From Deltaproteobacteria bacterium (lineage in GTDB: Bacteria > Desulfobacterota > GWC2-55-46 > UBA9637), in NCBI GenBank assembly GCA_016219285.1, contig JACRNJ010000027.1, positions 1 to 50,434 of the forward strand: DNA of 50,434 bases, written 5' to 3'. A model generated the notes under the pieces. It was given only the letters and a program-made list of their open reading frames with translations. It was not told the DNA's origin and did not search any database. The stretch's first letter is position 1. Each line of letters starts with the position of its first letter. Below are positions 11,558-23,908 of the stretch, piece by piece. The translations under genes and the position numbers were made by a program.

Positions 11558-12811
11558 ATGAATCTCAAAGAACTCAAAGAAAAAAAGATTGGCGATCTTA
11601 CAGCGCTTGCCAAACAATATAATATAGATGGCGCCGCAAGCATGAGAAAGCAGGATATTATCTTCGCGCTGCTTCAGTCGCAATCAGAGCAGAACGGCCT
11701 TATCTATAGCGAAGGTGTTCTGGAAACCCTGCCTGACGGATTTGGTTTTTTAAGGGCGCCTGACTATAACTATCTTCCAGGGCCTGATGATATATACATA
11801 TCTCCGTCGCAGATACGAAGATTTAACCTCAGGACCGGCGATATTGTATCTGGCCAGATAAGGCCGCCCAAAGAAGGTGAGAGATACTTTGCCCTTTTGA
11901 AGGTGGAGAAGGTAAATTATGAAGACCCTGAGATAGCCAGGGACAAAATACTTTTTGACAACCTCACTCCATTATATCCTCAGGAAAAAATAAAGCTTGA
12001 ACTACCTGGAAAGAAAACGGATCTCTCTATGAGGATAATGGATCTCTTTACGCCGGTTGGCATGGGACAAAGGGGGCTTATTGTATCGCCGCCAAGGGCT
12101 GGTAAAACAGTTCTTCTTCAGAAGCTTGCCAACAGCATAACAACAAACCATCCAGATATTGTTCTTATTGTGCTGCTTATTGATGAGCGGCCTGAAGAGG
12201 TTACTGATATGCAGCGTTCTGTTAAGGGGGAGGTGATAAGCTCCACCTTTGACGAGCCAGCCCAAAGGCATATCCAGGTTGCAGAAATGGTCATAGAAAA
12301 AGCCAAAAGACTGGTGGAACATCAGAGAGATGTTGTTATCCTCCTTGACTCTATCACAAGGCTTGCCAGGGCATATAATACGGTTGTGCCGCCAAGCGGC
12401 AAGGTGCTTTCAGGCGGCGTAGACTCCAATGCACTGCATAAGCCGAAAAGATTTTTTGGAGCCGCAAGAAATGTTGAAGAAGGCGGAAGCCTTACCATCA
12501 TGGCAACAGCATTGATTGAAACAGGCAGCCGTATGGATGAGGTTATCTTTGAAGAGTTTAAAGGCACAGGCAATATGGAAATAGTCCTTGACAGGAAATT
12601 ATCTGAAAGGCGTATCTTCCCGGCTATAGATATTAACAGGTCAGGCACCAGGAAGGAAGACCTTCTGCTTACCAAAGAAGAGCTTAATCGTATCTGGATA
12701 CTCCGCAAGGTACTCCAACCGCTTAATCCAGTAGAGAGTATGGAGTTTCTGTTGGATAAGATACAGAGTACGGATACAAACAAAGATTTTCTCAAGTCAA
12801 TGAGTAAGTAG
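11558..12811 (+). CDS. rho: Transcription termination factor Rho
   Basis: '[35 protein letters not shown]', '[19 protein letters not shown]' and '[13 protein letters not shown]' are Rho hallmarks. Confidence 0.98.
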   Translation: MNLKELKEKKIGDLTALAKQYNIDGAASMRKQDIIFALLQSQSEQNGLIYSEGVLETLPDGFGFLRAPDYNYLPGPDDIYISPSQIRRFNLRTGDIVSGQIRPPKEGERYFALLKVEKVNYEDPEIARDKILFDNLTPLYPQEKIKLELPGKKTDLSMRIMDLFTPVGMGQRGLIVSPPRAGKTVLLQKLANSITTNHPDIVLIVLLIDERPEEVTDMQRSVKGEVISSTFDEPAQRHIQVAEMVIEKAKRLVEHQRDVVILLDSITRLARAYNTVVPPSGKVLSGGVDSNALHKPKRFFGAARNVEEGGSLTIMATALIETGSRMDEVIFEEFKGTGNMEIVLDRKLSERRIFPAIDINRSGTRKEDLLLTKEELNRIWILRKVLQPLNPVESMEFLLDKIQSTDTNKDFLKSMSK

Positions 12812-12824
12812 ATAAGAAACAGTT

Positions 12825-12895
12825 ATGAGTTGGGAGTTCGGAGTTGGGAGTAAAAGATTAGCTACGAACTATAAACTCCGAACTGTAGCTTGGAG
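12825..12895. repeat. Self-complementary word repeat (GAGTTcGGAGTTgGGAGT ... AAACTCCGAACT)
   Basis: gagttgggagttcggagttgggagt ... gaactataaactccgaactgtagc between rho and the AbrB-like gene. Confidence 0.55.
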
Positions 12896-12905
12896 GTGTT
12901 AAAGA

Positions 12906-13106
12906 ATGAAAGCAAAGATTGTTAAGATAGCACATGGTAAAGAAGGGGTGGTTCTGCCAGACGATTATATGAGATATCTTGAATTAATACCAGGCGCAGA
13001 GGTTGAAATGGCTATTGATAAGAAAAAAAAATGGATAATCATCAGGCCGTTGCATGGCGAAGATTTTATGGAACACTTTAAAAGCACCATGGAAACAATG
13101 GCGTAA
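12906..13106 (+). CDS. AbrB/SpoVT-like small DNA-binding protein
   Basis: 66 aa: MKAKIVKIAHGKEGVVLPDDYMRYLELIPGAEVEMAIDKKKKWIIIRPL, swapped-hairpin AbrB-like pattern. Confidence 0.65.
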   Translation: MKAKIVKIAHGKEGVVLPDDYMRYLELIPGAEVEMAIDKKKKWIIIRPLHGEDFMEHFKSTMETMA

Positions 13107-13226
13107 TACGGTGTCGTTTGGTTGCAAAATAAGTTATCTGCCTTAAGTTTACTACTGACCGCTGAAAGCTAATTTCATTTCTCCCTCTGCAATTTTCATC
13201 TTACAGTTTTAAATTCAGCATAAAAA

Positions 13227-13310
13227 TGGTGCCGAAGGGGGGATTCGAACCCCCATGGGTCGCCCCACTAGCACCTCAAGCTAGCGTGTCTGCCATTCCA
13301 CCACTTCGGC
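13227..13310 (-). tRNA. tRNA-Leu (anticodon GAG)
   Basis: Reverse complement GCCGAAGTGGTGGAATGGCAGACACGCTAGCTTGAGGTGCTAGTGGGG...GGGTTCGAATCCCCCCTTCGGCACCA: acceptor stem, TTCGAAT T-loop, variable arm, encoded CCA. Confidence 0.95.
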
Positions 13311-13319
13311 TTTTTTGAA

Positions 13320-13341
13320 AGACACGGTTAAAACCGTGTCT
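13320..13341. repeat. Perfect hairpin AGACACGGTT-aa-AACCGTGTCT
   Basis: 10-bp inverted repeat between secG and tRNA-Leu. Confidence 0.6.
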
Positions 13342-13370
13342 GCATATAAGAAGAGAAAATAAATTATAGT

Positions 13371-13721
13371 CTATTTAGATGTTGCGCCTGATGTGTCCTG
13401 TGGCACAGGTGACAATGGCGCCGGTTGTATGAGTGGTTGAGACTCGTGTTTTGTTGTTGCCGGCGTGTCCTTCATAATAGAGCTTGTTGTTCTGTTGACA
13501 GCCATGTAAGTAAGATAGAGGGATGTCATCATAAAGGCAATGGCGCATCCAGCTGTAATCTTGCTTAAAAATGTAGTTGGCCCTGCGCTTCCGAAAAGGG
13601 TTTGGCTCGATGAGCCGCCCAGTGATGCTCCTATGCTTGCCCCCTTTCCAGCCTGAAGCAAAACCACGATAACCAGAAAGATGCTTACAAGGATATGAAC
13701 GATGATTACTGCTGTGTACAT
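13371..13721 (-). CDS. secG: Preprotein translocase subunit SecG
   Basis: 'VHILVSIFLVIVVLLQAGKGASIGASLGGSSSQTLFGSAGPTTFLSKIT'. Confidence 0.95.
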   Translation of the reverse strand: MYTAVIIVHILVSIFLVIVVLLQAGKGASIGASLGGSSSQTLFGSAGPTTFLSKITAGCAIAFMMTSLYLTYMAVNRTTSSIMKDTPATTKHESQPLIQPAPLSPVPQDTSGATSK

Positions 13722-13907
13722 TTTATTTGCTACCTCCGTTTTTAATTTCTAATTTTTAAATCCTAATTTCTATTAATAATGTCAAATGTCAGAAATAAAA
13801 ACATTGGAAATTAATTTGTTGGACATTTCATTAGAAATTAGACATTAGGATTTAGGAATTATATTGAGCGCGTTCAACCTAAATACAAAGAACACTAGTT
13901 TTGGATT

Positions 13908-14666
13908 TTAAGTTTTCTCAAATCGTACAATCCGCGCAAATTCTTCGGCGGAAAGACTTGCTCCGCCTACCAATACGCCGTCTATATTTGGCTGCGCCAT
14001 GATGTCGTCAATGTTATTTGCCTTGACGCTTCCGCCATAGATGAGCCTTGTTTCTTTAACTGCCTCAAGGTTAAACATATCATATAATAGTTCCCGAATT
14101 CCATTATGAATATCTTCTGCCTGCTCAGGTTTAGCTGTTTTGCCAGTGCCGATTGCCCATATTGGTTCATATGCTACCACTACATCTTTCATATGGCCGT
14201 GGCTGACATTTTTTAATCCTTCTGCCACCTGTTTCCTGATAATTGAAATAGCCTTCCCGGATTCTCTCTGCTCTAACGATTCTCCAACGCATAGTATAGG
14301 TTTTAAGCCCTCTTTTAGCGAGGCCAGAAGCTTTTTATTTACATTCTCATCTGTTTCATGAAAATGCTGCCTTCTTTCAGAGTGGCCTATTATAACATAA
14401 TGGCAGCCAACATCTTTCAGCATCTCCGGCGATAGCTCACCTGTGTAAGCGCCGTTTTTTTCCCAGAATACATCCTGACCGCATAATTGTATAGGAGTTT
14501 CTGCAAGAAGATAATTTATATGGTGCAGCGCGGTAAATGGCGGAGCCACAACCACTTCTACATCGTGTACCCCTTTTATGGCATCTCTAATCTTCAAAAC
14601 CAGAGATGCGGCCTGGTTGATGGTCATGTGCATCTTCCAGTTTCCTGCTATAAGAGGAGTGGCCAT
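13908..14666 (-). CDS. tpiA: Triosephosphate isomerase
   Basis: 'LIAGNWKMHMT', 'VIIGHSERRQ', 'YEPIWAIGTGKTA', 'YGGSVKANN'. Confidence 0.98.
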   Translation of the reverse strand: MATPLIAGNWKMHMTINQAASLVLKIRDAIKGVHDVEVVVAPPFTALHHINYLLAETPIQLCGQDVFWEKNGAYTGELSPEMLKDVGCHYVIIGHSERRQHFHETDENVNKKLLASLKEGLKPILCVGESLEQRESGKAISIIRKQVAEGLKNVSHGHMKDVVVAYEPIWAIGTGKTAKPEQAEDIHNGIRELLYDMFNLEAVKETRLIYGGSVKANNIDDIMAQPNIDGVLVGGASLSAEEFARIVRFEKT

Positions 14667-14670
14667 ATAA

Positions 14671-14741
14671 CAATTTACGATTTAAGAATTACGATCTGCG
14701 ATTTAAAATCTTAAATCTAAAATCGTAAATCTAAAATCTCA
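14671..14741. repeat. ATTTACGATT-type AT-rich imperfect palindromic repeat
   Basis: ttacgatttaagaattacgatctgcgatttaaaatcttaaatctaaaatcgtaaatctaaaatc; the same words recur near 20.9, 30.7, 31.5, 44.2 and 44.8 kb. Confidence 0.65.
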
Positions 14742-15965
14742 GACTGCCTTTGCAATCCTACGATTTTTCTTATAATAATGTCTTAATGCCGCTATCCCAG
14801 GCAGATCCTTGCCCTCCAACAGCTCCAAAAATGCGCCGCCGCCTGTTGAAAGATACGACATCTTTGCGTATTCGCCTGCCCTGTGAATGGCCACATCTGT
14901 ATCGCCGCCGCCGACAATGGTAAGGGCATAGGTATTGGCAACATTGGTAACCATCTGGAATGTGCCCCTGCTGAACGCATCCATCTCAAATACGCCCATA
15001 GGGCCATTCCATATGATTGTCTTTGCATTTTGTATTGCCTCGCCGAAAAGCGTTGTCGTTGCAGGGCCTATATCCAGAGCCATCCAGCCTTTTGGTATCT
15101 CCTGATATGTTACAACCTTTGTTTCTGCCGACGGATCAAATCTGTCAGCAACCACAAAATCAACAGGAAGGTATAGTTTGATATTTTTTTGGCGAGCCTT
15201 TGCCATGACAGTTTTTGCGCTGCTGAGAGCAGAATCGTCCACAAATGATTTGCCAACCTCATAATCAAGCGCCTTGAAAAATGTTAACGCCATACCGCCG
15301 CCGACAATAAGCTTATCAACCTTTTCGCACAGGGTTGATAACACCTCTATCTTGTCAGATACCTTTTTCCCGCCTACAATGGCAACTAAAGGCCTTATGG
15401 GATTTTCCATTGCCTTTTTGAAATAGGTAAGCTCTTTTTTCATTAAGAATCCGGCGCCGCAGAGCTTCACATACTTTGTAACTGCCACATTTGAGGCATG
15501 GGCGCGATGAGCGGTTGCAAAGGCATCGTTTATGTAAACATCAGCAAGAACCGCCATGTTTTTTCCAAACTCATCATCATTCTTCTCTTCCTCAGGGTGA
15601 AATCTTAAATTTTCCAATAATACAACATCACCCGGCTTCATGTTGGCTGCAATCTTTTCTACGTCAGGCCCAATACAGTCAGGCGCAATGGCAACATCCT
15701 TTTCCAGAAGTCTGCCAAGCCTCTTTGCCACCGGAGCAAGGCTCATTTCAGAAACCCTTTTCCCCTTTGGTCTGCCAAGGTGTGATGCGAGAATAACCTT
15801 TGAACCTTCATCTAATGCATAATTGATTGTTGGGAGCACCGCCCTTATCCGTGTGTCTTCGGTAATGTTCCCCTTATCATCCAGCGGCACATTAAAATCA
15901 ACGCGGATTAAGACCTTTTTCCCCTTTATGTCAAGGTCATCTATGTATATTAAATCTAAATCCAC
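14739..15965 (-). CDS. pgk: Phosphoglycerate kinase
   Basis: '[27 protein letters not shown]', '[11 protein letters not shown]', 'GGGDTDVAI', '[14 protein letters not shown]'. Likely GTG start at 15965 with ggagg upstream; the longer ORF reads into a repeat. Confidence 0.97.
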   Translation of the reverse strand: MDLDLIYIDDLDIKGKKVLIRVDFNVPLDDKGNITEDTRIRAVLPTINYALDEGSKVILASHLGRPKGKRVSEMSLAPVAKRLGRLLEKDVAIAPDCIGPDVEKIAANMKPGDVVLLENLRFHPEEEKNDDEFGKNMAVLADVYINDAFATAHRAHASNVAVTKYVKLCGAGFLMKKELTYFKKAMENPIRPLVAIVGGKKVSDKIEVLSTLCEKVDKLIVGGGMALTFFKALDYEVGKSFVDDSALSSAKTVMAKARQKNIKLYLPVDFVVADRFDPSAETKVVTYQEIPKGWMALDIGPATTTLFGEAIQNAKTIIWNGPMGVFEMDAFSRGTFQMVTNVANTYALTIVGGGDTDVAIHRAGEYAKMSYLSTGGGAFLELLEGKDLPGIAALRHYYKKNRRIAKAV

Positions 15966-15984
15966 GGAATGCCTCCAGGAATAC

Positions 15985-16064
15985 AGATGCAAGAAGCAAG
16001 ATGTCAGAAGCAAGAAAAACTCGCTTCTTGTTTCTGGCTTCAAGTTTCTTGCCTCTTGCGTCTC
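15985..16064. repeat. GCAAG-word palindromic repeat between pgk and gap
   Basis: gatgcaagaagcaagatgtcagaagcaagaaaaactcgcttcttgtttctggcttcaagtttcttgcctcttgcgtctc. Confidence 0.6.
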
Positions 16065-17773
<1,709 letters not shown>

Positions 17774-17916
17774 TCACTTTTGCCTTAATAGTAGCCTCAT
17801 TATCAATACTCAAAGAAAGGCAAAAAGTCAAGAGAAAACAGCCTAAAAGCCTACGAGCTTACAAGTCTAAAAATTTTTACTTGCAGGCTAACTACTTGTA
17901 GACCATTAGGCTGCCA

Positions 17917-18747
17917 TTACTTTATCAATATCCCTGCGTATCCTACCACATGCGCGTAATCGCCGCTTGTATCGCCTGAGGTTGCATAATCAATCAGTTC
18001 TGCCTTCTTTGCCCCGAGTTCTTTTGTTGCCACAAGGGCTATTGTGGCGGGTATTATGCCGCACATGCTTATGTTTTCTTGAGATACTGTTTCAATAAGG
18101 GCTTTTGGGTTTAATGCAAGGATTTTATCTATTGCCTTCTTATCCTTCTTTTTTGTTACAGCATCCGACTCATAATGATTCATGTCTGAGCTTACCGCGA
18201 TTAAAACATGGTCTTTCCCCGATAGAGACATTCGGGGACAAGTGTATTTACGGATTACATTTGCAACAGCCTTGCCCAAATCTTCACATCCCTCATAATC
18301 CATATACATGATAGTTACAGGGACAATGGATGCATTCGGATTAAAGTGATGGATAAACGGCAACTGCACTTCCAACGAATGTTCTCTGATATGCGCTGTT
18401 GAATCGTCTGAAAATAAGTGAGATTCTTCAAGCAGGAGATGAGCCAGTTCCTGATTTATATTTATTCTGCCAAAGGGCATTTCCCATTCACCATGAGGCA
18501 TTATTGCCGCCCTTTCGCCCAGCCCTGTATGATTAGGGCCAAGAAGAATGATATTGTCCGGTATTTTTACTCTGGAATATACGGAGCCGGCAACATTTCC
18601 GGAATATATATAACCTGCATGAGGCGCAATTATTGCCAGGGCATCTTCCTTAATAGCCGTTTCTTTTACCATCAACTCCACGGTTTTTTTAAGCGCCGCA
18701 GGCTCGCCCGGATAAAACTGATATGCTACCGCAGGTTTTCTAATCAC
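17917..18747 (-). CDS. MEMO1 family / AmmeMemoRadiSam system protein B
   Basis: 'IAPHAGYIYSGNVAGSVYSRV', 'ILLGPNHTGLGERAAIMPHGEWEMPFG', 'SSDMNHYES'. Confidence 0.93.
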   Translation of the reverse strand: MIRKPAVAYQFYPGEPAALKKTVELMVKETAIKEDALAIIAPHAGYIYSGNVAGSVYSRVKIPDNIILLGPNHTGLGERAAIMPHGEWEMPFGRININQELAHLLLEESHLFSDDSTAHIREHSLEVQLPFIHHFNPNASIVPVTIMYMDYEGCEDLGKAVANVIRKYTCPRMSLSGKDHVLIAVSSDMNHYESDAVTKKKDKKAIDKILALNPKALIETVSQENISMCGIIPATIALVATKELGAKKAELIDYATSGDTSGDYAHVVGYAGILIK

Positions 18748-18903
18748 AATCTCTCCGTAATTGCGAAGTTGTTAAATTTTATCAAAAAGATGCCGCAATG
18801 TCTATGCCTCAAATGATGCCTCAAATGAGGCTCTACAATCCCTTTGCAACAAAACTTGTTTTATGCTAATTTCATAACATTTGTATTCGGAGGTTTTTGA
18901 AAC

Positions 18904-19656
18904 ATGTCAGGTCATTCAAGATGGGCAAATATCAAACATAAGAAGGCAAAAAGCGACGTCAAGAAAGGAAAGGTTTTTACAAAGCTCATCAAAGAGGTGA
19001 TTGTCGCGGCAAAGATGGGCGGCGGCGACCCTGACGGCAATCCACGGCTTAGGGCGGCAGTAGATAAGGCAAAGGCCAGCAATGTGCCGTCAGACAACAT
19101 AGACCGGGCAATAAAAAAAGGCGCAGGTGAGATGGATGGGATTAATTATGAAGAGCATGTGTACGAAGGTTATGGCCCGGGAGGCATAGCTGTTCTTGTT
19201 TCAGTTACAACCGATAATAAAAACAGAACAGCCAGTGATGTGAGACACATATTTACCAAAGGTGGAGGAAGACTAGGTGAGAGCGGTTCGGTTGCGTGGA
19301 TGTTTGAAAAAAAGGGCATGTTTACATTTGATATGGATTCTGTGAGCGAAGATAAACTTATGGATGTTGCCGTAGACGCCGGGGCAGAGGATATAATAAC
19401 AAATAATGAGGATAAGGTGTTTGAGGTTTACAGCGCAGCAAGCGATTTTCACAAGGTGAAAGAGGTGTTTGATTCAAAGGGGCTTAAATACACATTGGCT
19501 GAAATCAGCATGATACCTAAGAATACAATCAGGGTAGAGGGCAAAACAGCGGAACATGTATTGAGGCTTATGGAAGAACTGGAAGAGCAGGATGATGTTC
19601 AGGATGTTTATGCCAACTTTGATATACCAAAAGAAGAGATGGAGAAAGTAGCATAA
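18904..19656 (+). CDS. yebC: YebC/PmpR family regulatory protein
   Basis: '[28 protein letters not shown]...[35 protein letters not shown]'. Confidence 0.97.
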   Translation: MSGHSRWANIKHKKAKSDVKKGKVFTKLIKEVIVAAKMGGGDPDGNPRLRAAVDKAKASNVPSDNIDRAIKKGAGEMDGINYEEHVYEGYGPGGIAVLVSVTTDNKNRTASDVRHIFTKGGGRLGESGSVAWMFEKKGMFTFDMDSVSEDKLMDVAVDAGAEDIITNNEDKVFEVYSAASDFHKVKEVFDSKGLKYTLAEISMIPKNTIRVEGKTAEHVLRLMEELEEQDDVQDVYANFDIPKEEMEKVA

Positions 19657-19664
19657 CTACAGTT

Positions 19665-19742
19665 TCAAGATGCAAGACTCAGGTTGTAAGATTTAAGTTT
19701 TTACTTATAACCTGCAACTTTCAACTTACAACTTGCAACTTA
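19665..19742. repeat. GCAAGTTGCAAG-type self-complementary repeat
   Basis: agtttcaagatgcaagactcaggttgtaagatttaagtttttacttataacctgcaactttcaacttacaacttgcaactt between yebC and ruvC. Confidence 0.65.
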
Positions 19743-19756
19743 ATTTGGGAGGTCTT

Positions 19757-20299
19757 TTGAGGGTTCTCGGCATTGACCCTGGTTCGCATATTACAGGGTA
19801 TGGCATAGTGGATAGTGACAAAGGAAAGTTGGTACATATCTGTGACGGCAGCATTGTGACCGGCTCAAAAAACCATATTGCCTTAAAGCTTAATTCAATT
19901 TTTGATGCAATCCATAAAGTTGTTAACGAGTTTAAGCCGGATAGTGTTGCTGTTGAAGATATATTTTATGCAAAGAACGCCCGCAGCGCCATTATGCTTG
20001 GTCATGCCAGAGGTGTAGCAATATTATCTGTTGCTCAGCACGGATTGTCTGTATCTGCATATAGCCCTATGAAGATAAAGCAGGCTGTCGTTGGTTATGG
20101 CAATGCCACAAAGGAGCAGGTGCAGAAAATGGTGAAGGCTCTTTTAAAAATGAACTCAATGCCAAAACCAGATGCCTCTGATGCGCTGGCGGCGGCGATA
20201 TGCCATATACACCATAATAACAATTGCAAGTTGCAAGTTGCAAGTTATAAGAAGCAAGAAATTAGAAGCAAGAAGCAAGAAAAAAATCTTGCATCTTGA
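19757..20299 (+). CDS. ruvC: Crossover junction endodeoxyribonuclease RuvC
   Basis: 'LRVLGIDPGSHITGYGIVD', 'VEDIFYAKNARSAIMLGHARG', 'DASDALAAAICH'. TTG start after gggaggtc. C-terminal ~25 aa are encoded by a GCAAG repeat. Confidence 0.96.
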   Translation: MRVLGIDPGSHITGYGIVDSDKGKLVHICDGSIVTGSKNHIALKLNSIFDAIHKVVNEFKPDSVAVEDIFYAKNARSAIMLGHARGVAILSVAQHGLSVSAYSPMKIKQAVVGYGNATKEQVQKMVKALLKMNSMPKPDASDALAAAICHIHHNNNCKLQVASYKKQEIRSKKQEKNLAS

Positions 20300-20316
20300 C
20301 TCTTGCATCTTACCTC
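20221..20316. repeat. GCAAG-word repeat overlapping the ruvC 3' end
   Basis: caattgcaagttgcaagttgcaagttataagaagcaagaaattagaagcaagaagcaagaaaaaaatcttgcatcttgactcttgcatcttacc. Confidence 0.7.
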
Positions 20317-20325
20317 TGTTTTTTT

Positions 20326-20928
20326 ATGATAGCCCACGTAAAAGGTAAAATAATCCACAAATCGCCGGAATCTGTCATAATTGATGTTGCAGGTGTCGGT
20401 TATGAGGTGCATATCCCTCTTTCTACTTACTATAAGTTGCCTGAAATGGAGGAATATGTAAGCCTCAATACCTATACCCACATCAGGGAAGATGCCATGC
20501 AGTTGTACGGTTTTTTTACACAGAGAGAGAAAGAGATATTTCAACTGCTCATAGCCGTTTCAGGCGTTGGACCAAGGCTGGCAAGAAATATCCTTTCAGG
20601 CATACCGGCGGATGACCTTGCATCAGCTATATCTTCGGCAGATATAGCAAGGCTTAAGGCCATTCCCGGAATAGGCGGAAAGACAGCAGAAAGGCTGGTT
20701 GTTGAACTGAAGGATAAGATGACAGCCGTATCGGGGGTCAGAGGTCAGGGGTCGGGGGTCAGGGGCGACGATGGCATGTCAAGAGATGTTTATTCTGCTC
20801 TTGTAAATCTTGGCTATAAAGGCCCTGTGGCAGACAGGGCAATAGAAAAGGCCAGGAAGACCAATGCAGAAGCAGCAACATTTGAGATATTACTAAAAGA
20901 ATCGCTTAAGGTTTTGGCGCATGGGTAA
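20326..20928 (+). CDS. ruvA: Holliday junction branch migration protein RuvA
   Basis: 'MIAHVKGKIIHKSPESVIIDVAGVGYEVHIPLSTY', 'SGVGPRLARNILS', 'IPGIGGKTAERLVVELKDKM'. Linker carries a repeat-encoded GVRGQGSGVRG. Confidence 0.96.
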   Translation: MIAHVKGKIIHKSPESVIIDVAGVGYEVHIPLSTYYKLPEMEEYVSLNTYTHIREDAMQLYGFFTQREKEIFQLLIAVSGVGPRLARNILSGIPADDLASAISSADIARLKAIPGIGGKTAERLVVELKDKMTAVSGVRGQGSGVRGDDGMSRDVYSALVNLGYKGPVADRAIEKARKTNAEAATFEILLKESLKVLAHG

Positions 20929-20932
20929 ATAT

Positions 20933-21003
20933 CAGATTTTAGATTTACGATTTTAGATTTGAGATTTTTAAATCGTAATTCGTAAATCGTAATTCATAAA
21001 TCT
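20933..21003. repeat. ATTTACGATT-type repeat between ruvA and ruvB
   Basis: gattttagatttacgattttagatttgagatttttaaatcgtaattcgtaaatcgtaattcataaatc. Confidence 0.7.
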
Positions 21004-21005
21004 TT

Positions 21006-22034
21006 ATGGATAACAGAGAAATCACACCAATAGTATTAGAAGATGAAAAGACCTTTGATGCTCAACTTCGGCCTAAATTTTTAAAAGACTACATAGGTCA
21101 AAGCGCAGCAAAGGAAAATCTTAAAATCTTTATAGATGCTGCAAAGGGGAGGGGCGAGGCGCTTGACCATGTGCTTTTCTATGGCCCGCCTGGTTTAGGA
21201 AAGACAACCCTTGCGTATATAATATCCAATGAGCTGAATGTCCATATAAAGACCACATCTGGTCCTGTTATAGAAAGGGCCGGCGACCTTGCAGCAATAC
21301 TTACCAACCTTGAAGAGCATGATGTTCTTTTTATTGATGAAATACACAGACTGAGCAGTGTTGTTGAAGAGATACTCTATCCTGCGATGGAGGATTATCA
21401 TATAGACATCATCATAGGCCAGGGTCCGTCTGCAAGGAGCGTTAAGCTGGACATACCAAGATTTACGCTTATCGGCGCTACGACAAGGGCCGGGCTTTTA
21501 ACATCGCCCCTTCGTGACAGGTTTGGAATTATCTCAAGGCTGGATTTTTATTCCTATGCTGAACTCAAGACCATTATTACAAGGTCAGCAGGAATCTTAA
21601 ATATAAAAACAGATGAAAGCGGCGCAGAAGAAATTGCACGACGTTCACGCGGCACGCCAAGGATTGCAAACAGACTGCTCAAACGGGTAAGGGATTTCGC
21701 CCAGGTAAAGGCAGATGGCATTATAACAGGGAATGTAGCTGATGAGGCATTGAAGATGCTGGAGATAGATAAAAAAGGTTTTGATAAGATGGACAGGCAG
21801 ATTCTTTTGTCTATTATTGATAAATATAGCGGCGGACCTGTTGGTATAGAATCCCTTGCAGCCGCTTTGCATGAAGAAAAGGATGCGCTTGAGGATGTAT
21901 ATGAGCCATATCTTATACAGGAGGGCTTTATACAGAGGACGTCAAGGGGCAGGGTTGCAACAAAACTGGCATACGAGCACCTTGGAAGGGCTTATCAAGA
22001 AGGCCAGAATAATCAGCAGAAAGGTTTGTTTTAG
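21006..22034 (+). CDS. ruvB: Holliday junction ATPase RuvB
   Basis: '[27 protein letters not shown]', '[22 protein letters not shown]', 'FIDEIHRLS', '[20 protein letters not shown]'. Confidence 0.98.
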   Translation: MDNREITPIVLEDEKTFDAQLRPKFLKDYIGQSAAKENLKIFIDAAKGRGEALDHVLFYGPPGLGKTTLAYIISNELNVHIKTTSGPVIERAGDLAAILTNLEEHDVLFIDEIHRLSSVVEEILYPAMEDYHIDIIIGQGPSARSVKLDIPRFTLIGATTRAGLLTSPLRDRFGIISRLDFYSYAELKTIITRSAGILNIKTDESGAEEIARRSRGTPRIANRLLKRVRDFAQVKADGIITGNVADEALKMLEIDKKGFDKMDRQILLSIIDKYSGGPVGIESLAAALHEEKDALEDVYEPYLIQEGFIQRTSRGRVATKLAYEHLGRAYQEGQNNQQKGLF

Positions 22035-22035
22035 G

Positions 22036-22110
22036 CAGCATAGAAAGTTGCAAGTTGAAAGATGCAAGATTCAAGTTTTTACTTGCAGCTTGTGACTTGC
22101 ATCTTGAAAC
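22036..22110. repeat. GCAAGTTG-type repeat between ruvB and queH
   Basis: gaaagttgcaagttgaaagatgcaagattcaagtttttacttgcagcttgtgacttgcatcttgaaacttt. Confidence 0.7.
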
Positions 22111-22118
22111 TTTAATTT

Positions 22119-22649
22119 ATGAAACTCCTTATCCATATCTGCTGCGGCCCGTGCGCCGTCTATCCGCTGAAAAGAATCTTTGACGGAAAGATGGAAGTAT
22201 GGGGATTTTTCTTTAACCCCAATATCCATCCTTACACAGAATATCAAAAAAGACTTGGGGCAGTAAAAATACTTGCGGATAAAATGGATGTTAAGATGAT
22301 TTACAGGGACGAGTACGGCCTTGAAGAATTTTTAAAAAATACCATTAATAACATTGACGCAAGATGCAACTACTGCTACTCATCCAGGCTTGAGGCAACC
22401 GTACAGGCTGCAAAGGAAAACCATTTTGACTATTTTTCATCATCCCTTCTTTACAGCAAGCGCCAAGACCATGAATTAATCAGAGGTATAGGAAAAGGTA
22501 TAGGAGAGAGATTCGGCGTGCCATTTTACTATGATGATTTTCGCATCGGCTGGAAACAAGGCATTAAAGAATCAAAAGACATGGGGCTTTACCGCCAGCA
22601 GTATTGCGGGTGCATATTCAGCGAAAGGGAACGATATTTAGCTAAATGA
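22119..22649 (+). CDS. queH: Epoxyqueuosine reductase QueH
   Basis: 'LLIHICCGPCAVYPL', 'GFFFNPNIHPYTEYQKRL', 'RCNYCYSSRLEATVQAAKENHFDYFSSSLLYSK', 'YRQQYCGCIFSE'. Confidence 0.95.
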   Translation: MKLLIHICCGPCAVYPLKRIFDGKMEVWGFFFNPNIHPYTEYQKRLGAVKILADKMDVKMIYRDEYGLEEFLKNTINNIDARCNYCYSSRLEATVQAAKENHFDYFSSSLLYSKRQDHELIRGIGKGIGERFGVPFYYDDFRIGWKQGIKESKDMGLYRQQYCGCIFSERERYLAK

Positions 22650-22654
22650 TTCCT

Positions 22655-23869
22655 ATGCGCAATATTACAATAGAAATCCTTAAAAATCATGCGGTGGCGG
22701 AACAGCGAGTTGAAATTGTAGAGAGAAAGGGTGTCGGCCATCCTGATTATATCTGCGATGCAATCATGGAAAATATTTCAGTTGCATTGAGTCAGGAGTA
22801 TCTGAAAAGATTCGGTGATATACTGCACCACAATATTGACAAGGGGCTTCTTGTTGCAGGGCAGGTGGAAAGGAAATTTGGCGGAGGCAGGGTTATAAAA
22901 CCGATGGAACTCATCATCGGAGACAGAGCAACTTTCAAAATCGGCGATAAGAATATTGATGTGGAAGGCATAGCAATTGAAACTGCAAAAAAGTGGTTTC
23001 AGAAAAACTTGCGATTTGTGGATGCGGAAAGGCATGTAAAATACCGTGTGGTGCTGGCGCAGGGTTCAGAGGAACTTACCGATATTTTCAAAAGAAAGGG
23101 AAAACTTAAAGGCGCCAATGATACATCCGCCGCTGTTGGATATGCTCCGTTTACTCCAACGGAGGATGCGGTTTATGAGGTTGAGAGGCTTTTAAACTCC
23201 AAAAGAATTAAAGATGCCCTTCCTGAAACCGGGGAGGATGTGAAGGTTATGGGGCTGCGCAGGGGGAGGATGCTGGATTTAACTGTTGCTATGCCTCTGA
23301 TTTCAAGATATGTGAAAGATGAGCGGGATTATTTTTTAAAAAGAGGAAGGATAAGAGGAATCATCGGCAGGATAGCAGAAGATAAATTCTACTCTGATTT
23401 TGACGGCATAAATGTTCGCCTCAACACCCTTGATAAAAAAGCGCAGGGGCTCGGCGGCATCTATCTATCGCTTCTCGGCACATCCGCAGAGGATGCGGAT
23501 TCTGGACAGGTAGGGAGAGGCAACAGGGTAAACGGCGTTATATCGCTCAACAGACCAATGGGCACCGAGGCCGCTGCCGGCAAAAACCCTGTGAGTCATG
23601 TGGGAAAGATTTATAATATCCTTGCGCACAAGCTGGCAAAGGATATATATGATAATATTGAAGGTGTAAAAGAGGTTTATGTATGGCTCTTAAGCGAAAT
23701 AGGCGCAAGGATTGACAAACCCCATCTTGCATCCGCGCAGATTATTTTAAAAAATGGCATTGATAAAAGATATGTCAATAAAAAGGCAGAAGAGATAATA
23801 GATGATGGTCTCTCAAATATAGGTAAATTTTGTACTGAGCTTGCTGATGGAAAATATCCGGTTTGTTAA
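22655..23869 (+). CDS. Archaeal-type S-adenosylmethionine synthetase (AdoMet_Synthase family, not MetK type)
   Basis: '[54 protein letters not shown]', '[13 protein letters not shown]', '[21 protein letters not shown]', '[13 protein letters not shown]'. Confidence 0.95.
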   Translation: MRNITIEILKNHAVAEQRVEIVERKGVGHPDYICDAIMENISVALSQEYLKRFGDILHHNIDKGLLVAGQVERKFGGGRVIKPMELIIGDRATFKIGDKNIDVEGIAIETAKKWFQKNLRFVDAERHVKYRVVLAQGSEELTDIFKRKGKLKGANDTSAAVGYAPFTPTEDAVYEVERLLNSKRIKDALPETGEDVKVMGLRRGRMLDLTVAMPLISRYVKDERDYFLKRGRIRGIIGRIAEDKFYSDFDGINVRLNTLDKKAQGLGGIYLSLLGTSAEDADSGQVGRGNRVNGVISLNRPMGTEAAAGKNPVSHVGKIYNILAHKLAKDIYDNIEGVKEVYVWLLSEIGARIDKPHLASAQIILKNGIDKRYVNKKAEEIIDDGLSNIGKFCTELADGKYPVC

Positions 23870-23908
23870 AGGCAAGAAGTTTCATATCATAATAATAGGG
23901 AGTCGCCA

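Noticed and set aside
10781-13310. tRNA-Leu as the attachment site of the tra element
   Set aside because: rho and other core genes lie between; no integrase or repeated tRNA 3' end was seen.
14671-14741. CRISPR array
   Set aside because: Repeats are short, variable and self-complementary, without regular spacers or cas genes.
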